Source of the DNA: Kribbella monticola
Lineage (GTDB): Bacteria; Actinomycetota; Actinomycetes; Propionibacteriales; Kribbellaceae
NCBI RefSeq assembly: GCF_003261635.1
Contig: NZ_QFXK01000029.1
Coordinates: 310,001-374,000, forward strand
Direction: 5' to 3'
Length of the DNA: 64,000 nt
A program made the position numbers and the translations under genes. Shown here in pieces: positions 32,675 through 40,853 of the stretch (positions are counted from its first letter, which is position 1; every line of letters begins with the position of its first letter). The notes beneath the pieces are model-generated. The model saw only the letters and a program-made list of their open reading frames with translations, made no database searches and was not told where the DNA came from.

Positions 32675-32756
32675 CCATCCTCCCGTCCCCTACTCGTCCC
32701 TGCTTACGAAGACGCGGCAGAGGGTGCGAAGGTTCTGTCCGCCCGAGAAGATCTGG

Positions 32757-34079
32757 TCAGCGCGACTGCAGGTGGCCGGCCTGCAGGTCCACCGAGAACG
32801 TCCGTGGCAGGTTCGCCTGGACCAGCTCGGCGGCCAGCCGGACCCGGTCGCGACCGGCGGCCTTGGCGGCGTACATGGCCTTGTCGGCGCGTTGCAGCAG
32901 GTCGTCGACCGTCATCCCGTCGGACGGGTAGACCGCGACGCCGATCGACACGGTCAGATGCAGCGTCTCCGGATCCAGGTCGGGGTCGTCCAGGACACCC
33001 GCGCACATCGCGGCCAGCGGGCTCGCCGCGACGGCGTTGCGCAGCCGGTCGGCGGTGACGGTCGCGTCCGCCACGTCGGTGTCGGGCAGCGCGATCACGA
33101 ACTCCTCGCCACCGAACCGGCCGATCACGTCCTTGGTCCGGATCGCACTCCGCAGGATGGTCGCGACCGCCCGGAGCGCTTCGTCGCCGACCAGGTGCCC
33201 GAGCTGGTCGTTGACCTGCTTGAAGTGGTCGATGTCGATCAGCAGCACGGCCATCGGCTCGCGCTGGGTCCGCGAGTTCCGCAACATCTCCTCGGTCCGG
33301 CGCCGCCACCAGTCCACCCGGCCGAGGCTGGTCTTCGGATCGGTCTGCGCCTCGGTCTCGAGCTGGCTGAGCAGCAGGGCCCGCTGCGCGGTCAGGGTGA
33401 TCGGGATCGCGATGAAGGCGAACCACGGGCTGACCAGGCTGGCCGCGGCGAGCAGGCAGCCGAGCGTCGCGGCGGTCGCGTCGACACACCAGTCGTCCTT
33501 GTCGCCGACCGTGTCGCGCCGGCCGCTGCCGGGCAGGATCAACGAGATCGCCAATCCGCAGAGCAACATGTCGGCCACGACGTACGTCGCGGCGCCGGCG
33601 AGCATCGCGACGACGAGCCCGAGCGAGTTGCCGCCGGTCAGCTCGCGCGCGTTGACGAAGACGGCGTGGGCGGCGCCGACCGCGAGCACATGCACGGCGG
33701 TGGAGAAGGCCCAGCGATACGGGATGCATTTGCCGGCCCGGATCCGCCACCAGATCCGCAGCAACACCGCGACCAGGATCGCCAGGGCCGGATGCAGCAC
33801 GATCGCGGCCGCGATCATCCAGGCCGAGCCCAGATCCTTGTGCAGGGCGCCTCCGCGGCGCCGGCGGCTCTCCACCCGGCGGGCGCCCTCGACGGAGATC
33901 AGCGCCGAAACGGTCAGCGCGAACACCACGTCGATGCCGCGCCACGACGGCAGGCCGGCGAAGGCCTTCACGCCGTACGCCAGGGCCGCGAGGTCGACCA
34001 GCGCGACGACGCAGAACGCCGGGACCGTCAGGGTCCACAGCGCCCATTTCCGCACCGCACGCCTACTCTGCGCAACCAT
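32757..34079 (-). CDS. membrane-bound diguanylate cyclase (GGDEF)
   Basis: A 440-residue protein with six or more N-terminal membrane helices (to ~235), then a GGDEF domain: VLLIDIDHFKQVNDQLGHLVGDEALR and the active-site RFGGEEF. All residues for c-di-GMP synthesis appear present; a clear RxxD inhibitory site was not confirmed. It should make c-di-GMP at the inner membrane in response to an unknown cue. ATG at 34079 (a TTG at 34088 is also in frame). It lies 82 bp upstream of the sigma gene on the same strand and may or may not share its transcript. Confidence 0.9.
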   Translation of the reverse strand: MVAQSRRAVRKWALWTLTVPAFCVVALVDLAALAYGVKAFAGLPSWRGIDVVFALTVSALISVEGARRVESRRRRGGALHKDLGSAWMIAAAIVLHPALAILVAVLLRIWWRIRAGKCIPYRWAFSTAVHVLAVGAAHAVFVNARELTGGNSLGLVVAMLAGAATYVVADMLLCGLAISLILPGSGRRDTVGDKDDWCVDATAATLGCLLAAASLVSPWFAFIAIPITLTAQRALLLSQLETEAQTDPKTSLGRVDWWRRRTEEMLRNSRTQREPMAVLLIDIDHFKQVNDQLGHLVGDEALRAVATILRSAIRTKDVIGRFGGEEFVIALPDTDVADATVTADRLRNAVAASPLAAMCAGVLDDPDLDPETLHLTVSIGVAVYPSDGMTVDDLLQRADKAMYAAKAAGRDRVRLAAELVQANLPRTFSVDLQAGHLQSR

Positions 34080-34208
34080 TGGTTCCAACGGTACGACGAG
34101 TAAGGGGTCCGTCCCAATCCGCGACGGCGCGCTGTGGATGACGAGTTGGAAACGAAGTCAGCTGGTTGAGAATTCAGTCGTTTGATCAAACATCATCGAT
34201 CGAACGAC

Positions 34209-34637
34209 CTACTCCTGGTCCAGCCGCCCGAGCAGCGCCAGCAGCGTCTTGCGCTCCGCCGCGGACAACGGCGCGAGCAGTTCGACCTCGGCGGCATAGA
34301 TCAGCTTGTCCATCTCCGCCAGCGCCGCTTCGCCCTTCGGCGTGATCGCGACGATGTTGCGCCGCCGATCAGCCGGATCCGTACGGCGGACGACGTACTC
34401 CAACTCGCCCAGCTCGTCCAGCAGGGTGACCAGATCACTGCGGTCGAAGACGATCCGGTCGGCGAGTGCGCTCTGGGTCGCGTCACCGTCGTCGGCGAGG
34501 CTGGCGAGAACGTGGTAGTGCTGCGTCTTGGCACCCGCGTCGGCCAGATGCCGGCGGATCAATCGGCGCGACTGGTAGCTCGCGCGGCCCAGATGCCAAA
34601 TGACGCGATCGCCGTGGCGGTGCTGGGGCGTCTTCAC
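34209..34637 (-). CDS. MarR family transcriptional regulator
   Basis: A 142-residue MarR-type winged-helix regulator: LASLADDGDATQSALADRIVFDRSDLVTLLDELGELEYVVRRTDPADRRRNIVAITPKGEAAL shows the recognition helix and the DRR wing. GTG start at 34637, 6 nt after a TACAGT -10 box (34649-34644), with no ribosome-binding site: probably leaderless. Divergent from the zinc-free quinone oxidoreductase gene; a dyad at 34674-34708 is its likely operator. MarR regulators of this type usually respond to phenolics or oxidants. Confidence 0.88.
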   Translation of the reverse strand: MKTPQHRHGDRVIWHLGRASYQSRRLIRRHLADAGAKTQHYHVLASLADDGDATQSALADRIVFDRSDLVTLLDELGELEYVVRRTDPADRRRNIVAITPKGEAALAEMDKLIYAAEVELLAPLSAAERKTLLALLGRLDQE

Positions 34638-34664
34638 CCGATCACTGTAGGTCCCGGAACCCGC

Positions 34665-34708
34665 TTGACTAATTCATAGGAGATTCCCATGATTGGACTC
34701 TCCTACGA
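34665..34708. promoter_or_regulatory. MarR operator overlapping the oxidoreductase promoter
   Basis: Plus-strand promoter: -35 TTGACT (34665-34670), 17-bp spacer, -10 CATGAT (34688-34693). A dyad TCATAGGAGA (34674-34683) and TCTCCTACGA (34699-34708), 9 of 10 bases matching, straddles the -10 box. Binding of the divergent MarR protein here would block the oxidoreductase promoter; its own promoter (-10 ACTGTA on plus, 34644-34649) lies just outside the dyad. Confidence 0.65.
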
Positions 34709-34727
34709 TGATGGTGAGGTCCAGCAG

Positions 34728-35699
34728 ATGCGAGCAGTGCGCTACCACCAGCACGGCGGTCCGGAGGTTCTCCAGCTCGAGGAGGTGCCTGCTCCCGTTC
34801 TCACCGGCGGACAGGTCCTGGTCGAGGTCGAGGCAATCGGCGCGAACGTGATCGACACCGTCTTCCGTCGTGGCGACGGACCGTGGACGCGGCCATTGCC
34901 GGGCAAGCTGACCGGTGACGTCGTCGGCCGGATCACCGCCCTCGGCCCCGACACACCTGCCGAACTCCGGACAGGGCAACGGGTGGCCGCCCTGTCCGAG
35001 GACGCCTTCGCCGAGCAGGTCGCTGCGGACGCCGCGTGGCTCGCTCCTGTCGCTGAGGACGCGGACGCCGGCCAGGCCACCATGCTCTCGATGACCGCGC
35101 CCCTCGCCCTGCGACTTCTCAAAACCGCCAAGGCCGGCGCGGATGACGCCGTACTGATCCAGTCCGCCGCCGGGACGGTCGGGCATCTCGCGGTCCAGCT
35201 AGCCCGTGCGCTCGGCGTGAAGACAGTGATCGGTACGGCGTCGTCGCCGGCCAAACTCGACTTCATCCGGGCCTGCGGAGCCGACCTCGCCGTGGACCTC
35301 AGCGACGCCGACTGGCCGGACCGGATCCGCGAACTCACCCCGCAAGGCGTCGATGTCGTCCTCGACGCGGTCGGCGGCAAGGTGTTCGACCAAGGCCTCG
35401 ACCTGCTCGCCCCGCTCGGCCGGATGGTCAGCTACGGCGCGATCAGCGGCGAACTACCGGTCGCACCGATTCAAAGCCTGTTCCAGCTGAAATCGGTCAC
35501 CGGCCTGTCGATGCTCGCCTGGCGCGCGGCCCGCCCCGCCGAGGCGTACGCCGACATCGCCGAGGTGACCCGGCTCTTCGCAGCAGGCGACCTGAGACCG
35601 AGGGTTCACGGGACCTACCCACTCGCCGACATCGCCGAACTCCACACCGTCCTCGACAGCCGCGCAAACCTTGGCCGGTTGATCGCGACCACCCAGTAA
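34728..35699 (+). CDS. NADPH:quinone oxidoreductase (zeta-crystallin-like MDR)
   Basis: A 323-residue medium-chain dehydrogenase/reductase without the structural or catalytic zinc ligands. N-terminal GroES-like part (MRAVRYHQHGGPEVLQLEEV), then the Rossmann part with AAGTVGHLAVQLARALG (nucleotide loop) and DVVLDAVGGKVFDQGLDLLAPLGRMVSYG. This matches Qor-type NADPH:quinone reductases. ATG at 34728 chosen for GGTGAGG 8 nt upstream; an in-frame ATG at 34689 lies within the promoter. Controlled, by position and operator, by the divergent MarR regulator, probably for quinone detoxification. Confidence 0.88.
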   Translation: MRAVRYHQHGGPEVLQLEEVPAPVLTGGQVLVEVEAIGANVIDTVFRRGDGPWTRPLPGKLTGDVVGRITALGPDTPAELRTGQRVAALSEDAFAEQVAADAAWLAPVAEDADAGQATMLSMTAPLALRLLKTAKAGADDAVLIQSAAGTVGHLAVQLARALGVKTVIGTASSPAKLDFIRACGADLAVDLSDADWPDRIRELTPQGVDVVLDAVGGKVFDQGLDLLAPLGRMVSYGAISGELPVAPIQSLFQLKSVTGLSMLAWRAARPAEAYADIAEVTRLFAAGDLRPRVHGTYPLADIAELHTVLDSRANLGRLIATTQ

Positions 35700-35703
35700 C
35701 GGC

Positions 35704-36483
35704 TTACCGATTGAAGAAGTCGGTCAACGCCGGGGCGAGGACTTGAGGTGGGACCTGGTGGAACTCGCCGGGCAGGCCGAGGAGCTTGGCGCGCGGGAGA
35801 GCTGCGGCGGTTTCTCGTACCGACCTCTGGAGCCAGTCGGGGCTCGAAGTGCTGTGCAGGGCTAGCGTCTCGACCTGGATGGATGCCAGCAGATCCACCG
35901 GTACCGCGCTGTCGCCCATCTGCAGCGCGTCGTAGATCAGCGTAGGCGCCATCGCCTCCAGGGACTTCCACATCGGGGTGTTCTTGAAACCGTCCACGAG
36001 TTCCTGTGGTTGACCGACCGCCTCGACCATGAAGAGTTCGGCGGCGCCTCCAGGGCTGCCTGCGGCAACGAATTCCTGCAGGCGCTCCAGGTAGCGGTCC
36101 GGCGCGGGCGGCGCACCCTCCACCCGGAACGGCGGCTCCATCACGCTCAGCTTTTCGAACCCCACCCCGGCCGCCATAGCGCGCAGCAGCACCATCACGC
36201 CGGACGAATCGGCCGAGGCGAAGACGGCGCCGGTGGCCTCCTGCAAAGCGGCGAGATCCTCGACTTCCCGCTCCACGGAGTACGGCGTGGTGTCGGTGCT
36301 GTCGCCTCGACCGCGACGGTCGTAGGTGATGACGGTGAACGACGACGCCAGCTCCGTCGCGAGCGGGACGTAGTACGAGCGATCGGTGAAGGCGCCGGAG
36401 ATCAGGATCAACCCCGGGCCATTGCCGTAGCGGTCGTAGGCGATTGACGTTCCGTCGGGAGAAATGACCTTGTCCATACTCAA
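35704..36483 (-). CDS. alpha/beta hydrolase
   Basis: A 259-residue cytosolic hydrolase of the alpha/beta fold: SPDGTSIAYDRYGNGPGLILISGAF, the YDRRGRGDSTDT strand-turn, and a nucleophile elbow reading SADSSGVM in place of the usual GxSxG (the first Gly is Ala). A late LPGEFHQVPP holds the likely catalytic His. TTG at 36483 or ATG at 36477. Convergent to the quinone oxidoreductase gene, 4 bp away. Substrate unknown. Confidence 0.82.
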   Translation of the reverse strand: MSMDKVISPDGTSIAYDRYGNGPGLILISGAFTDRSYYVPLATELASSFTVITYDRRGRGDSTDTTPYSVEREVEDLAALQEATGAVFASADSSGVMVLLRAMAAGVGFEKLSVMEPPFRVEGAPPAPDRYLERLQEFVAAGSPGGAAELFMVEAVGQPQELVDGFKNTPMWKSLEAMAPTLIYDALQMGDSAVPVDLLASIQVETLALHSTSSPDWLQRSVRETAAALPRAKLLGLPGEFHQVPPQVLAPALTDFFNR

Positions 36484-36561
36484 CCGTCGAGTGACTTCGC
36501 TGAGCCGGGACAGTTGCCTCCTGTGACCTCGGTCACAGGCGGCCCCGCGGTCAAGGTGCGG

Positions 36562-37371
36562 TCAGTTGCTGACGTGGGCCGTGCTGTCGAGCCAGTGCTG
36601 GGCGAGGTCGAGGTCGCCTTCGATGGTGATGCCGGTGGCCTCGCGATCGGTGAGCGGGAGCCTGCGGGTCATGGTGAGCAGCAGTGATCCCGCGGGGCCG
36701 GTGATGGTCACCTCGGCCTGGTGGGTTCCGGGCTGCCAGGTTGCCCCGTCGGGTCGCCGTTCGACGAACCACGCGCCCTCGTCGCCGTCGAGGTCGGTGG
36801 CCAGCCATTGCAGGGTCTGGCCGGTGCCGCGGATTGCCTGAGCGGACTCGGGTCGCTGCAGTTCCCAGGTCGGCGAGGTGAGCATCGCGAGGTGGTTGCT
36901 GATGAGCGCTGCCGCGATGTCGGCCTCGACGGACGGCCGGCCCTCCGCGTTCGCAGCGGTGGCTGCGTCGAAGCCGTGGACGACCGACTCGTTGAGCATG
37001 CTGGTCAGCCAGAACTCCGCGCCGGTCCGCTCGTCGCCCGCGGCGTTGAACACCGGTGCGGCGAGTGCCTCGTCGGAGCAGGCGTCCGCGACCCGCTGCG
37101 CGGATTCCGACAGCCAGGCCTGCCATTCACTGGGATCGGCAGGGAGTGCGGCCAGCTCGGTGGGCAGTTGGGTCGGGTCCGTGATGCGCCGTTCGATGAT
37201 CTCCGCGACCCAGTGCTGGGTCCGCCCGACGTGCTCGACCAGGTCGGTGACGGTCCACTCCGGGGCAGTCGGTACGGCGGCGTCAGGTCCGGCCTGCACC
37301 GCTGATTCCGCCAGCCGCCGGGTGTGGTCGACGACCGCCTGCCGGGTCCGTTCCGCGCTCAGCTTCCGCAT
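36562..37371 (-). CDS. mycothiol-dependent maleylpyruvate isomerase-family protein
   Basis: A 269-residue protein of the maleylpyruvate isomerase/DinB superfamily: TRRLAESAVQAGP, PEWTVTDLVEHVGRTQHWVAEII (metal-binding His) and NESVVHGFDAATAA. The C-terminal ~80 residues (GAWFVERRPDGATWQPG, AEVTITGPAGSLLLTMTRRLP) form the SCP2-like domain often attached in actinobacteria. Such enzymes use mycothiol as cofactor. ATG at 37371; a much longer in-frame extension overlaps the HerA-like gene and is rejected. Actual substrate unknown. Confidence 0.85.
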   Translation of the reverse strand: MRKLSAERTRQAVVDHTRRLAESAVQAGPDAAVPTAPEWTVTDLVEHVGRTQHWVAEIIERRITDPTQLPTELAALPADPSEWQAWLSESAQRVADACSDEALAAPVFNAAGDERTGAEFWLTSMLNESVVHGFDAATAANAEGRPSVEADIAAALISNHLAMLTSPTWELQRPESAQAIRGTGQTLQWLATDLDGDEGAWFVERRPDGATWQPGTHQAEVTITGPAGSLLLTMTRRLPLTDREATGITIEGDLDLAQHWLDSTAHVSN

Positions 37372-37469
37372 CGCTGTTCCTCTCAGGGTTGGTCTGTACC
37401 TCAGACTCTGCTGGAGGACGTTTACGGTTTCTTTCCGGTTCTCTACCGAGCCCGGTCCGGACGCGTGGA

Positions 37470-39008
37470 TCAGCGGCGACGGCGGGCGGCGCCGAACAGA
37501 CCGCGGACGATCTCGCGGCCGGCGGTCCGGGCGAACTGCTTGAAGGCCGACGAGCCGACGACCTGCTCGACCACCGACTTCTCGTGCTTCTGCGGACGTT
37601 GCGCCTTCGGCTCGGGTGCGGGCTGGTCCTGCTTCTCGGCCTCGGCCTGCGCGGCACCGGCCTGCACCGCCGCGGCCAGCTTCTCGTACGCCGATTCTCG
37701 GTCGATCACCTGCGAGTACTTCGCGTTGAACTGCGAGCCCTGTACTGCGGCGGTCAGCTGCTCCGCCGTCGCCGGTGCCATCAGCGACTGCGGTGCCCGC
37801 AGGCGGGTCCAGGCGACCGGGGTCGGCGCGCCCTTCTCGTTCATCACCGTCACGATCGCCTCGCCGATGCCCAGCTGGGTGAGCACCTCGGCGAGGTCGT
37901 AGGTCGAGGTCGGGAAGGTGGACACGGTCGCCTTGAGCGCCTTCGCGTCGTTCGGGGTGTGCGCGCGGAGCTGGTGCTGGACCCGCGAACCGAGCTGGGC
38001 CAGCACGTCGTCCGGCACGTCCTTCGGGGTCTGGGTGACGAAGAAGACGCCGACGCCCTTCGACCGGATCAGCCGGACGGTCTGCGCGATCGCACTCAGG
38101 AACGCCTTCGACGCGTCGGCGAACAGCAGGTGTGCCTCGTCGAAGAAGAACACCAGCTTCGGCTTGTCCATGTCGCCGACCTCGGGCAGGTCGTGGAACA
38201 GGTCGGCCAGCAGCCACATCAAGAAGGTGGAGAACAGGGCCGGCCGGTCCTGCAGGTTCGGCAGTTCCAGCAGCGAGATGACGCCCTTGCCGTCACGCGC
38301 CTGCATCAGGTCCGCGGTGTCGAACTCGGGTTCGCCGAAGAACGCCTCGGCGCCCTGGTCCGCGAACCCGATCAGCGACCGCAGGATCACCCCGGCCGTC
38401 GCGGCGGACAACCCGCCGAGCTCCTTGAGATCGTCCTTGCCCTCGTCACTGGTCAGGTGCGTGATGACCGCGCGCAGGTCCTTCAGGTCCAGCAGCGTCA
38501 GGCCCTGCTTGTCGGCGTAGTGGAAGATCAGGCCGAGCGAGGACTCCTGGACATCGTTCAGCCCGAGCACCTTCGACAACAGCACCGGACCGAACGAGGT
38601 GATGGTGGCCCGGACCGGGATGCCGGTGCCCTGCCCACCCAGGGCGTAGAACTCGGTCGGGAAGCCGGTGGCCGTCCACTCCTGACCGATCGTCTTGGTC
38701 CGGGCGAGCAGCTTGTCGCTCTCCTGGCCGGGCTGGGAGACCCCGGACAGATCGCCCTTGATGTCCGCCGCGAACACCGCGACGCCGGCGGCCGAGAGCT
38801 GCTCGGCCATCAACTGCAGAGTCTTCGTCTTACCGGTGCCGGTGGCGCCGGCGACCAGGCCGTGCCGGTTCACCATCGACAACGGGATCCGCACCGCGGC
38901 CTCGGGCTTCGGCTCTCCGTCGACGAGCAACGCACCCAACTCGATGGCCGGCCCCTCGAACGCGTACCCCTGCTTGACGGTCTCCACGACGTCCGGTGTC
39001 TCGGCCAT
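37470..39008 (-). CDS. HerA-like ATPase (DUF853)
   Basis: A 512-residue FtsK/HerA-superfamily ATPase. Walker A: GATGTGKTKT (about residue 54); Walker B: KLVFFFDEAHLLF; arginine/sensor region: VTQTPKDVPDDVLAQLGSRVQHQL. Length and motifs match the DUF853 family (YjgR-like) of predicted DNA-translocating ATPases, whose role in actinobacteria is unknown. The C-terminal ~90 residues are charged and Ala/Gln-rich (AEKQDQPAPEPKAQRPQK), ending in a basic helix (GLFGAARRRR). No nuclease partner (NurA) is adjacent. Appears monocistronic. Confidence 0.9.
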   Translation of the reverse strand: MAETPDVVETVKQGYAFEGPAIELGALLVDGEPKPEAAVRIPLSMVNRHGLVAGATGTGKTKTLQLMAEQLSAAGVAVFAADIKGDLSGVSQPGQESDKLLARTKTIGQEWTATGFPTEFYALGGQGTGIPVRATITSFGPVLLSKVLGLNDVQESSLGLIFHYADKQGLTLLDLKDLRAVITHLTSDEGKDDLKELGGLSAATAGVILRSLIGFADQGAEAFFGEPEFDTADLMQARDGKGVISLLELPNLQDRPALFSTFLMWLLADLFHDLPEVGDMDKPKLVFFFDEAHLLFADASKAFLSAIAQTVRLIRSKGVGVFFVTQTPKDVPDDVLAQLGSRVQHQLRAHTPNDAKALKATVSTFPTSTYDLAEVLTQLGIGEAIVTVMNEKGAPTPVAWTRLRAPQSLMAPATAEQLTAAVQGSQFNAKYSQVIDRESAYEKLAAAVQAGAAQAEAEKQDQPAPEPKAQRPQKHEKSVVEQVVGSSAFKQFARTAGREIVRGLFGAARRRR

Positions 39009-39058
39009 GTCAGCGATGCCTTTCGAAAAGACGAAGTTTCCCCTGCGCTCGGCATGCT

Positions 39059-39102
39059 AGTGCCCCGGGTCCGAAGTTGGGTGAACGTCGGCCCGGGGCA
39101 CT
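39059..39102 (-). terminator. hairpin terminator after the L,D-transpeptidase gene
   Basis: AGTGCCCCGGG (39059-39069) pairs perfectly with CCCGGGGCACT (39092-39102), with a 22-nt loop, 11 nt beyond the stop codon. Confidence 0.65.
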
Positions 39103-39112
39103 CGGAGTCCGG

Positions 39113-39817
39113 TCAGCGGACGACGACGACCTTGGTCGCACTGGTGGTGAAGGACCAGATCGTGTCCGACATCGGCTTGGACACCCGGATACAGCCGTGC
39201 GAGGCACGCGAGTTGGTGCCGAGCAACCAGTCCGCGTGGATCTGCGCGCCGTTCGACTTGTACGTCGGGATCTGGTGGAACCCGATGCCGCAGGAGGCGA
39301 ACCGGACGAAGTTGTTCAGGTACAGCCGGCCTCCGTCGGTGTTCCGCTTGATCCGTCCGGCCCGGCCGCACTTCGAGCCGGACGTGTAGGTGCCCGGCTT
39401 CAGGTACGTCGGGTTGTCGACCATGCCGCCCTGGCGCACGACCCTGCCGGCGGAATCGATCAGCCAGAGCCAGTTCTGGGATTGACTGAGCACGATCCGG
39501 CGTCCCCCACCACTGCCGGCCGGGACCGCCCGGACGTCGCAGCGCTTCGCCGAAGCGGCCATCAGCCGCGAGTACGTCGTACCGGCGAGTGAGCCGTTCT
39601 GCGCCAGCTTGTTGGCCGACTGGAACCGGGTGGTGGCGGCCTGGGTCATCGCGCCGATCTTGCCGTCGACCGGGCCCGAGGTGCAGCCCAGCTTGTTCAG
39701 ACGGGTCTGGGCCGCCTTGTTCTGTGCGACGGTGAGCGCGTCCGCCGGGATCGTCGTACCGGCGATCGCGACGACGAGCGCCGCCGCCCCCATGCCGAGT
39801 CTGGTCAGTGTTCTCAT
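39113..39817 (-). CDS. secreted L,D-transpeptidase with peptidoglycan-binding domain
   Basis: A 234-residue exported protein: signal peptide 1-27 (LGMGAAALVVAIAGTTIPADA), a peptidoglycan-binding domain (QTRLNKLGCTSGPVDGKIGAMTQAATTRFQSAN, about 37-70), and a YkuD catalytic domain with the hallmark ASHGCIRVS (Cys209, His207). It should form 3-3 cross-links in peptidoglycan or attach proteins to it. ATG at 39817; the frame is open farther upstream but the signal peptide fixes the start. Five cysteines are present, so disulfides are possible. Confidence 0.9.
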   Translation of the reverse strand: MRTLTRLGMGAAALVVAIAGTTIPADALTVAQNKAAQTRLNKLGCTSGPVDGKIGAMTQAATTRFQSANKLAQNGSLAGTTYSRLMAASAKRCDVRAVPAGSGGGRRIVLSQSQNWLWLIDSAGRVVRQGGMVDNPTYLKPGTYTSGSKCGRAGRIKRNTDGGRLYLNNFVRFASCGIGFHQIPTYKSNGAQIHADWLLGTNSRASHGCIRVSKPMSDTIWSFTTSATKVVVVR

Positions 39818-39937
39818 CACTACTACCCCCTGTCGAAGCACTATCCCCATTGGACGCCTGACCGGGGTAAAAGGTTGAGTGGTTCCGGCGAGTTCGGCGG
39901 TGACATTCCCGACCACTCGCGAGACCCCTTCTGTGGC

Positions 39938-39943
39938 TAGACT
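39938..39943 (+). promoter_or_regulatory. -10 box of a leaderless transcript
   Basis: TAGACT ends 7 nt before the GTG at 39951, and no ribosome-binding site lies between, the standard form of actinobacterial leaderless promoters. Confidence 0.6.
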
Positions 39944-39950
39944 TCGGTGG

Positions 39951-40244
39951 GTGATCTTCAAGCGCGTCGGGGAGGAGCGGCCGTACCCCGACCATGGGTA
40001 CAAGCCGAAGGACTGGTCCGTGCTGCCACCGAGGCAGGTGCGGCTGGACCAGCTCGTCACGACCAAAGGCACCCTTGACCTGAACGCGCTGCTCGACGAG
40101 GACTCGACCTTCTACGGCGACCTGTTCGCGCACGTGGTCGAGTTCAAGGGCGAGATGTATCTGGAGGACGGCCTGCACCGCGCGCTGCGTGCGGCGCTGC
40201 AGCAACGGCTGGTCCTGCACGCCCGGGTCCTGGTCGTGGACTAG
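39951..40244 (+). CDS. VapB-annotated small protein beside a LytR_C protein
   Basis: A 97-residue protein from the GTG at 39951, directly preceded by a leaderless-type -10 box. It reads VRLDQLVTTKGTLDLNALLDEDSTFYGDLFAHVVEFKGEMYLEDGLHRALRAALQQR. Close relatives in Streptomyces are annotated, to my recollection, as VapB-family antitoxins, but no toxin gene is adjacent and the conserved partner is the LytR_C protein 23 nt downstream. The antitoxin label is therefore doubtful; a role tied to envelope protein production is equally possible. Confidence 0.75.
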   Translation: MIFKRVGEERPYPDHGYKPKDWSVLPPRQVRLDQLVTTKGTLDLNALLDEDSTFYGDLFAHVVEFKGEMYLEDGLHRALRAALQQRLVLHARVLVVD

Positions 40245-40267
40245 CCAATGAGTCGGGGGACTGGACA

Positions 40268-40831
40268 ATGAGCGCTCTGCAGCCGCAGCCGAGACCGCAC
40301 TCGCGGATCCACTGGCGGACGCCGATCACGATGGTCGTGTTGCTGGGCGTGCTGTTCGGCGGTACCTGGTGGGGCTGGAACTCGCTCACCAACTCGAGCG
40401 CCGAGCAGAACTGCGTCGAGCAGAAACTGCCGAACAACCGGCTCGTGCCCAAGCAGGTCGTGGTCAACGTCTTCAACGGCGGCGCCAAGGCCGGCACCGC
40501 ACAGCGCACCGCCGACGAGCTGCGCAAGCGCGGCTTCAACGTGAAGAAGGTCGCCAACGAGCCGAAGGGCAACAAGACCGACGTCGTCGCCGTCCGCGGC
40601 AACGCGGCGGACTCGCCCGAGGTGCGGCTGGTGGCCGGCCAGACGAGTCAGGCGGCGGAAAAGACCGCCGACAAGCGCGCCGACCACACCGTCGACCTCG
40701 TCGTCGGCGTCAAGTTCACCCGGCTGAACGTCAAAGGCATCCCGTCGATCGCGGTACCGGCCGACAGCACCGTCTGCCTCCCGTCGATCCACCCGAGCCA
40801 GCCCATCCCGTCCGGTCAGAACCCGAACTAA
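40268..40831 (+). CDS. LytR C-terminal domain membrane protein
   Basis: A 187-residue protein with a short cytoplasmic N-terminus, one transmembrane helix (about 20-41, ITMVVLLGVLFGGTWWGW) and an outside LytR_C domain (VVVNVFNGGAKAGTAQRTADELRKRGFNVKKVANEP, about 63-100). LytR_C domains occur on LCP cell-wall ligases and alone. ATG at 40268. The last codons belong to a 21-bp tandem duplication that crosses the stop codon. Probably co-transcribed with the small gene at 39951. Confidence 0.85.
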   Translation: MSALQPQPRPHSRIHWRTPITMVVLLGVLFGGTWWGWNSLTNSSAEQNCVEQKLPNNRLVPKQVVVNVFNGGAKAGTAQRTADELRKRGFNVKKVANEPKGNKTDVVAVRGNAADSPEVRLVAGQTSQAAEKTADKRADHTVDLVVGVKFTRLNVKGIPSIAVPADSTVCLPSIHPSQPIPSGQNPN

Positions 40832-40853
40832 ACCGGCCAGAACCCGAACTAAA
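40812..40853. repeat. 21-bp tandem duplication across convergent gene ends
   Basis: Two adjacent copies, 40812-40832 and 40833-40853, identical at 20 of 21 bases (one T/C difference at position 5). The LytR_C gene stops in the first copy (TAA 40829-40831), and the antiporter gene on the other strand stops in the second (40851-40849). Confidence 0.85.

Noticed and set aside
37389-39389. 666-codon open frame antisense to the HerA-like gene
   Set aside because: Shadow of the HerA-like ATPase, whose Walker motifs establish the true strand.
39951-40244. VapBC toxin-antitoxin system
   Set aside because: No PIN-domain toxin is encoded next to the VapB-annotated gene; the partner is a LytR_C membrane protein.
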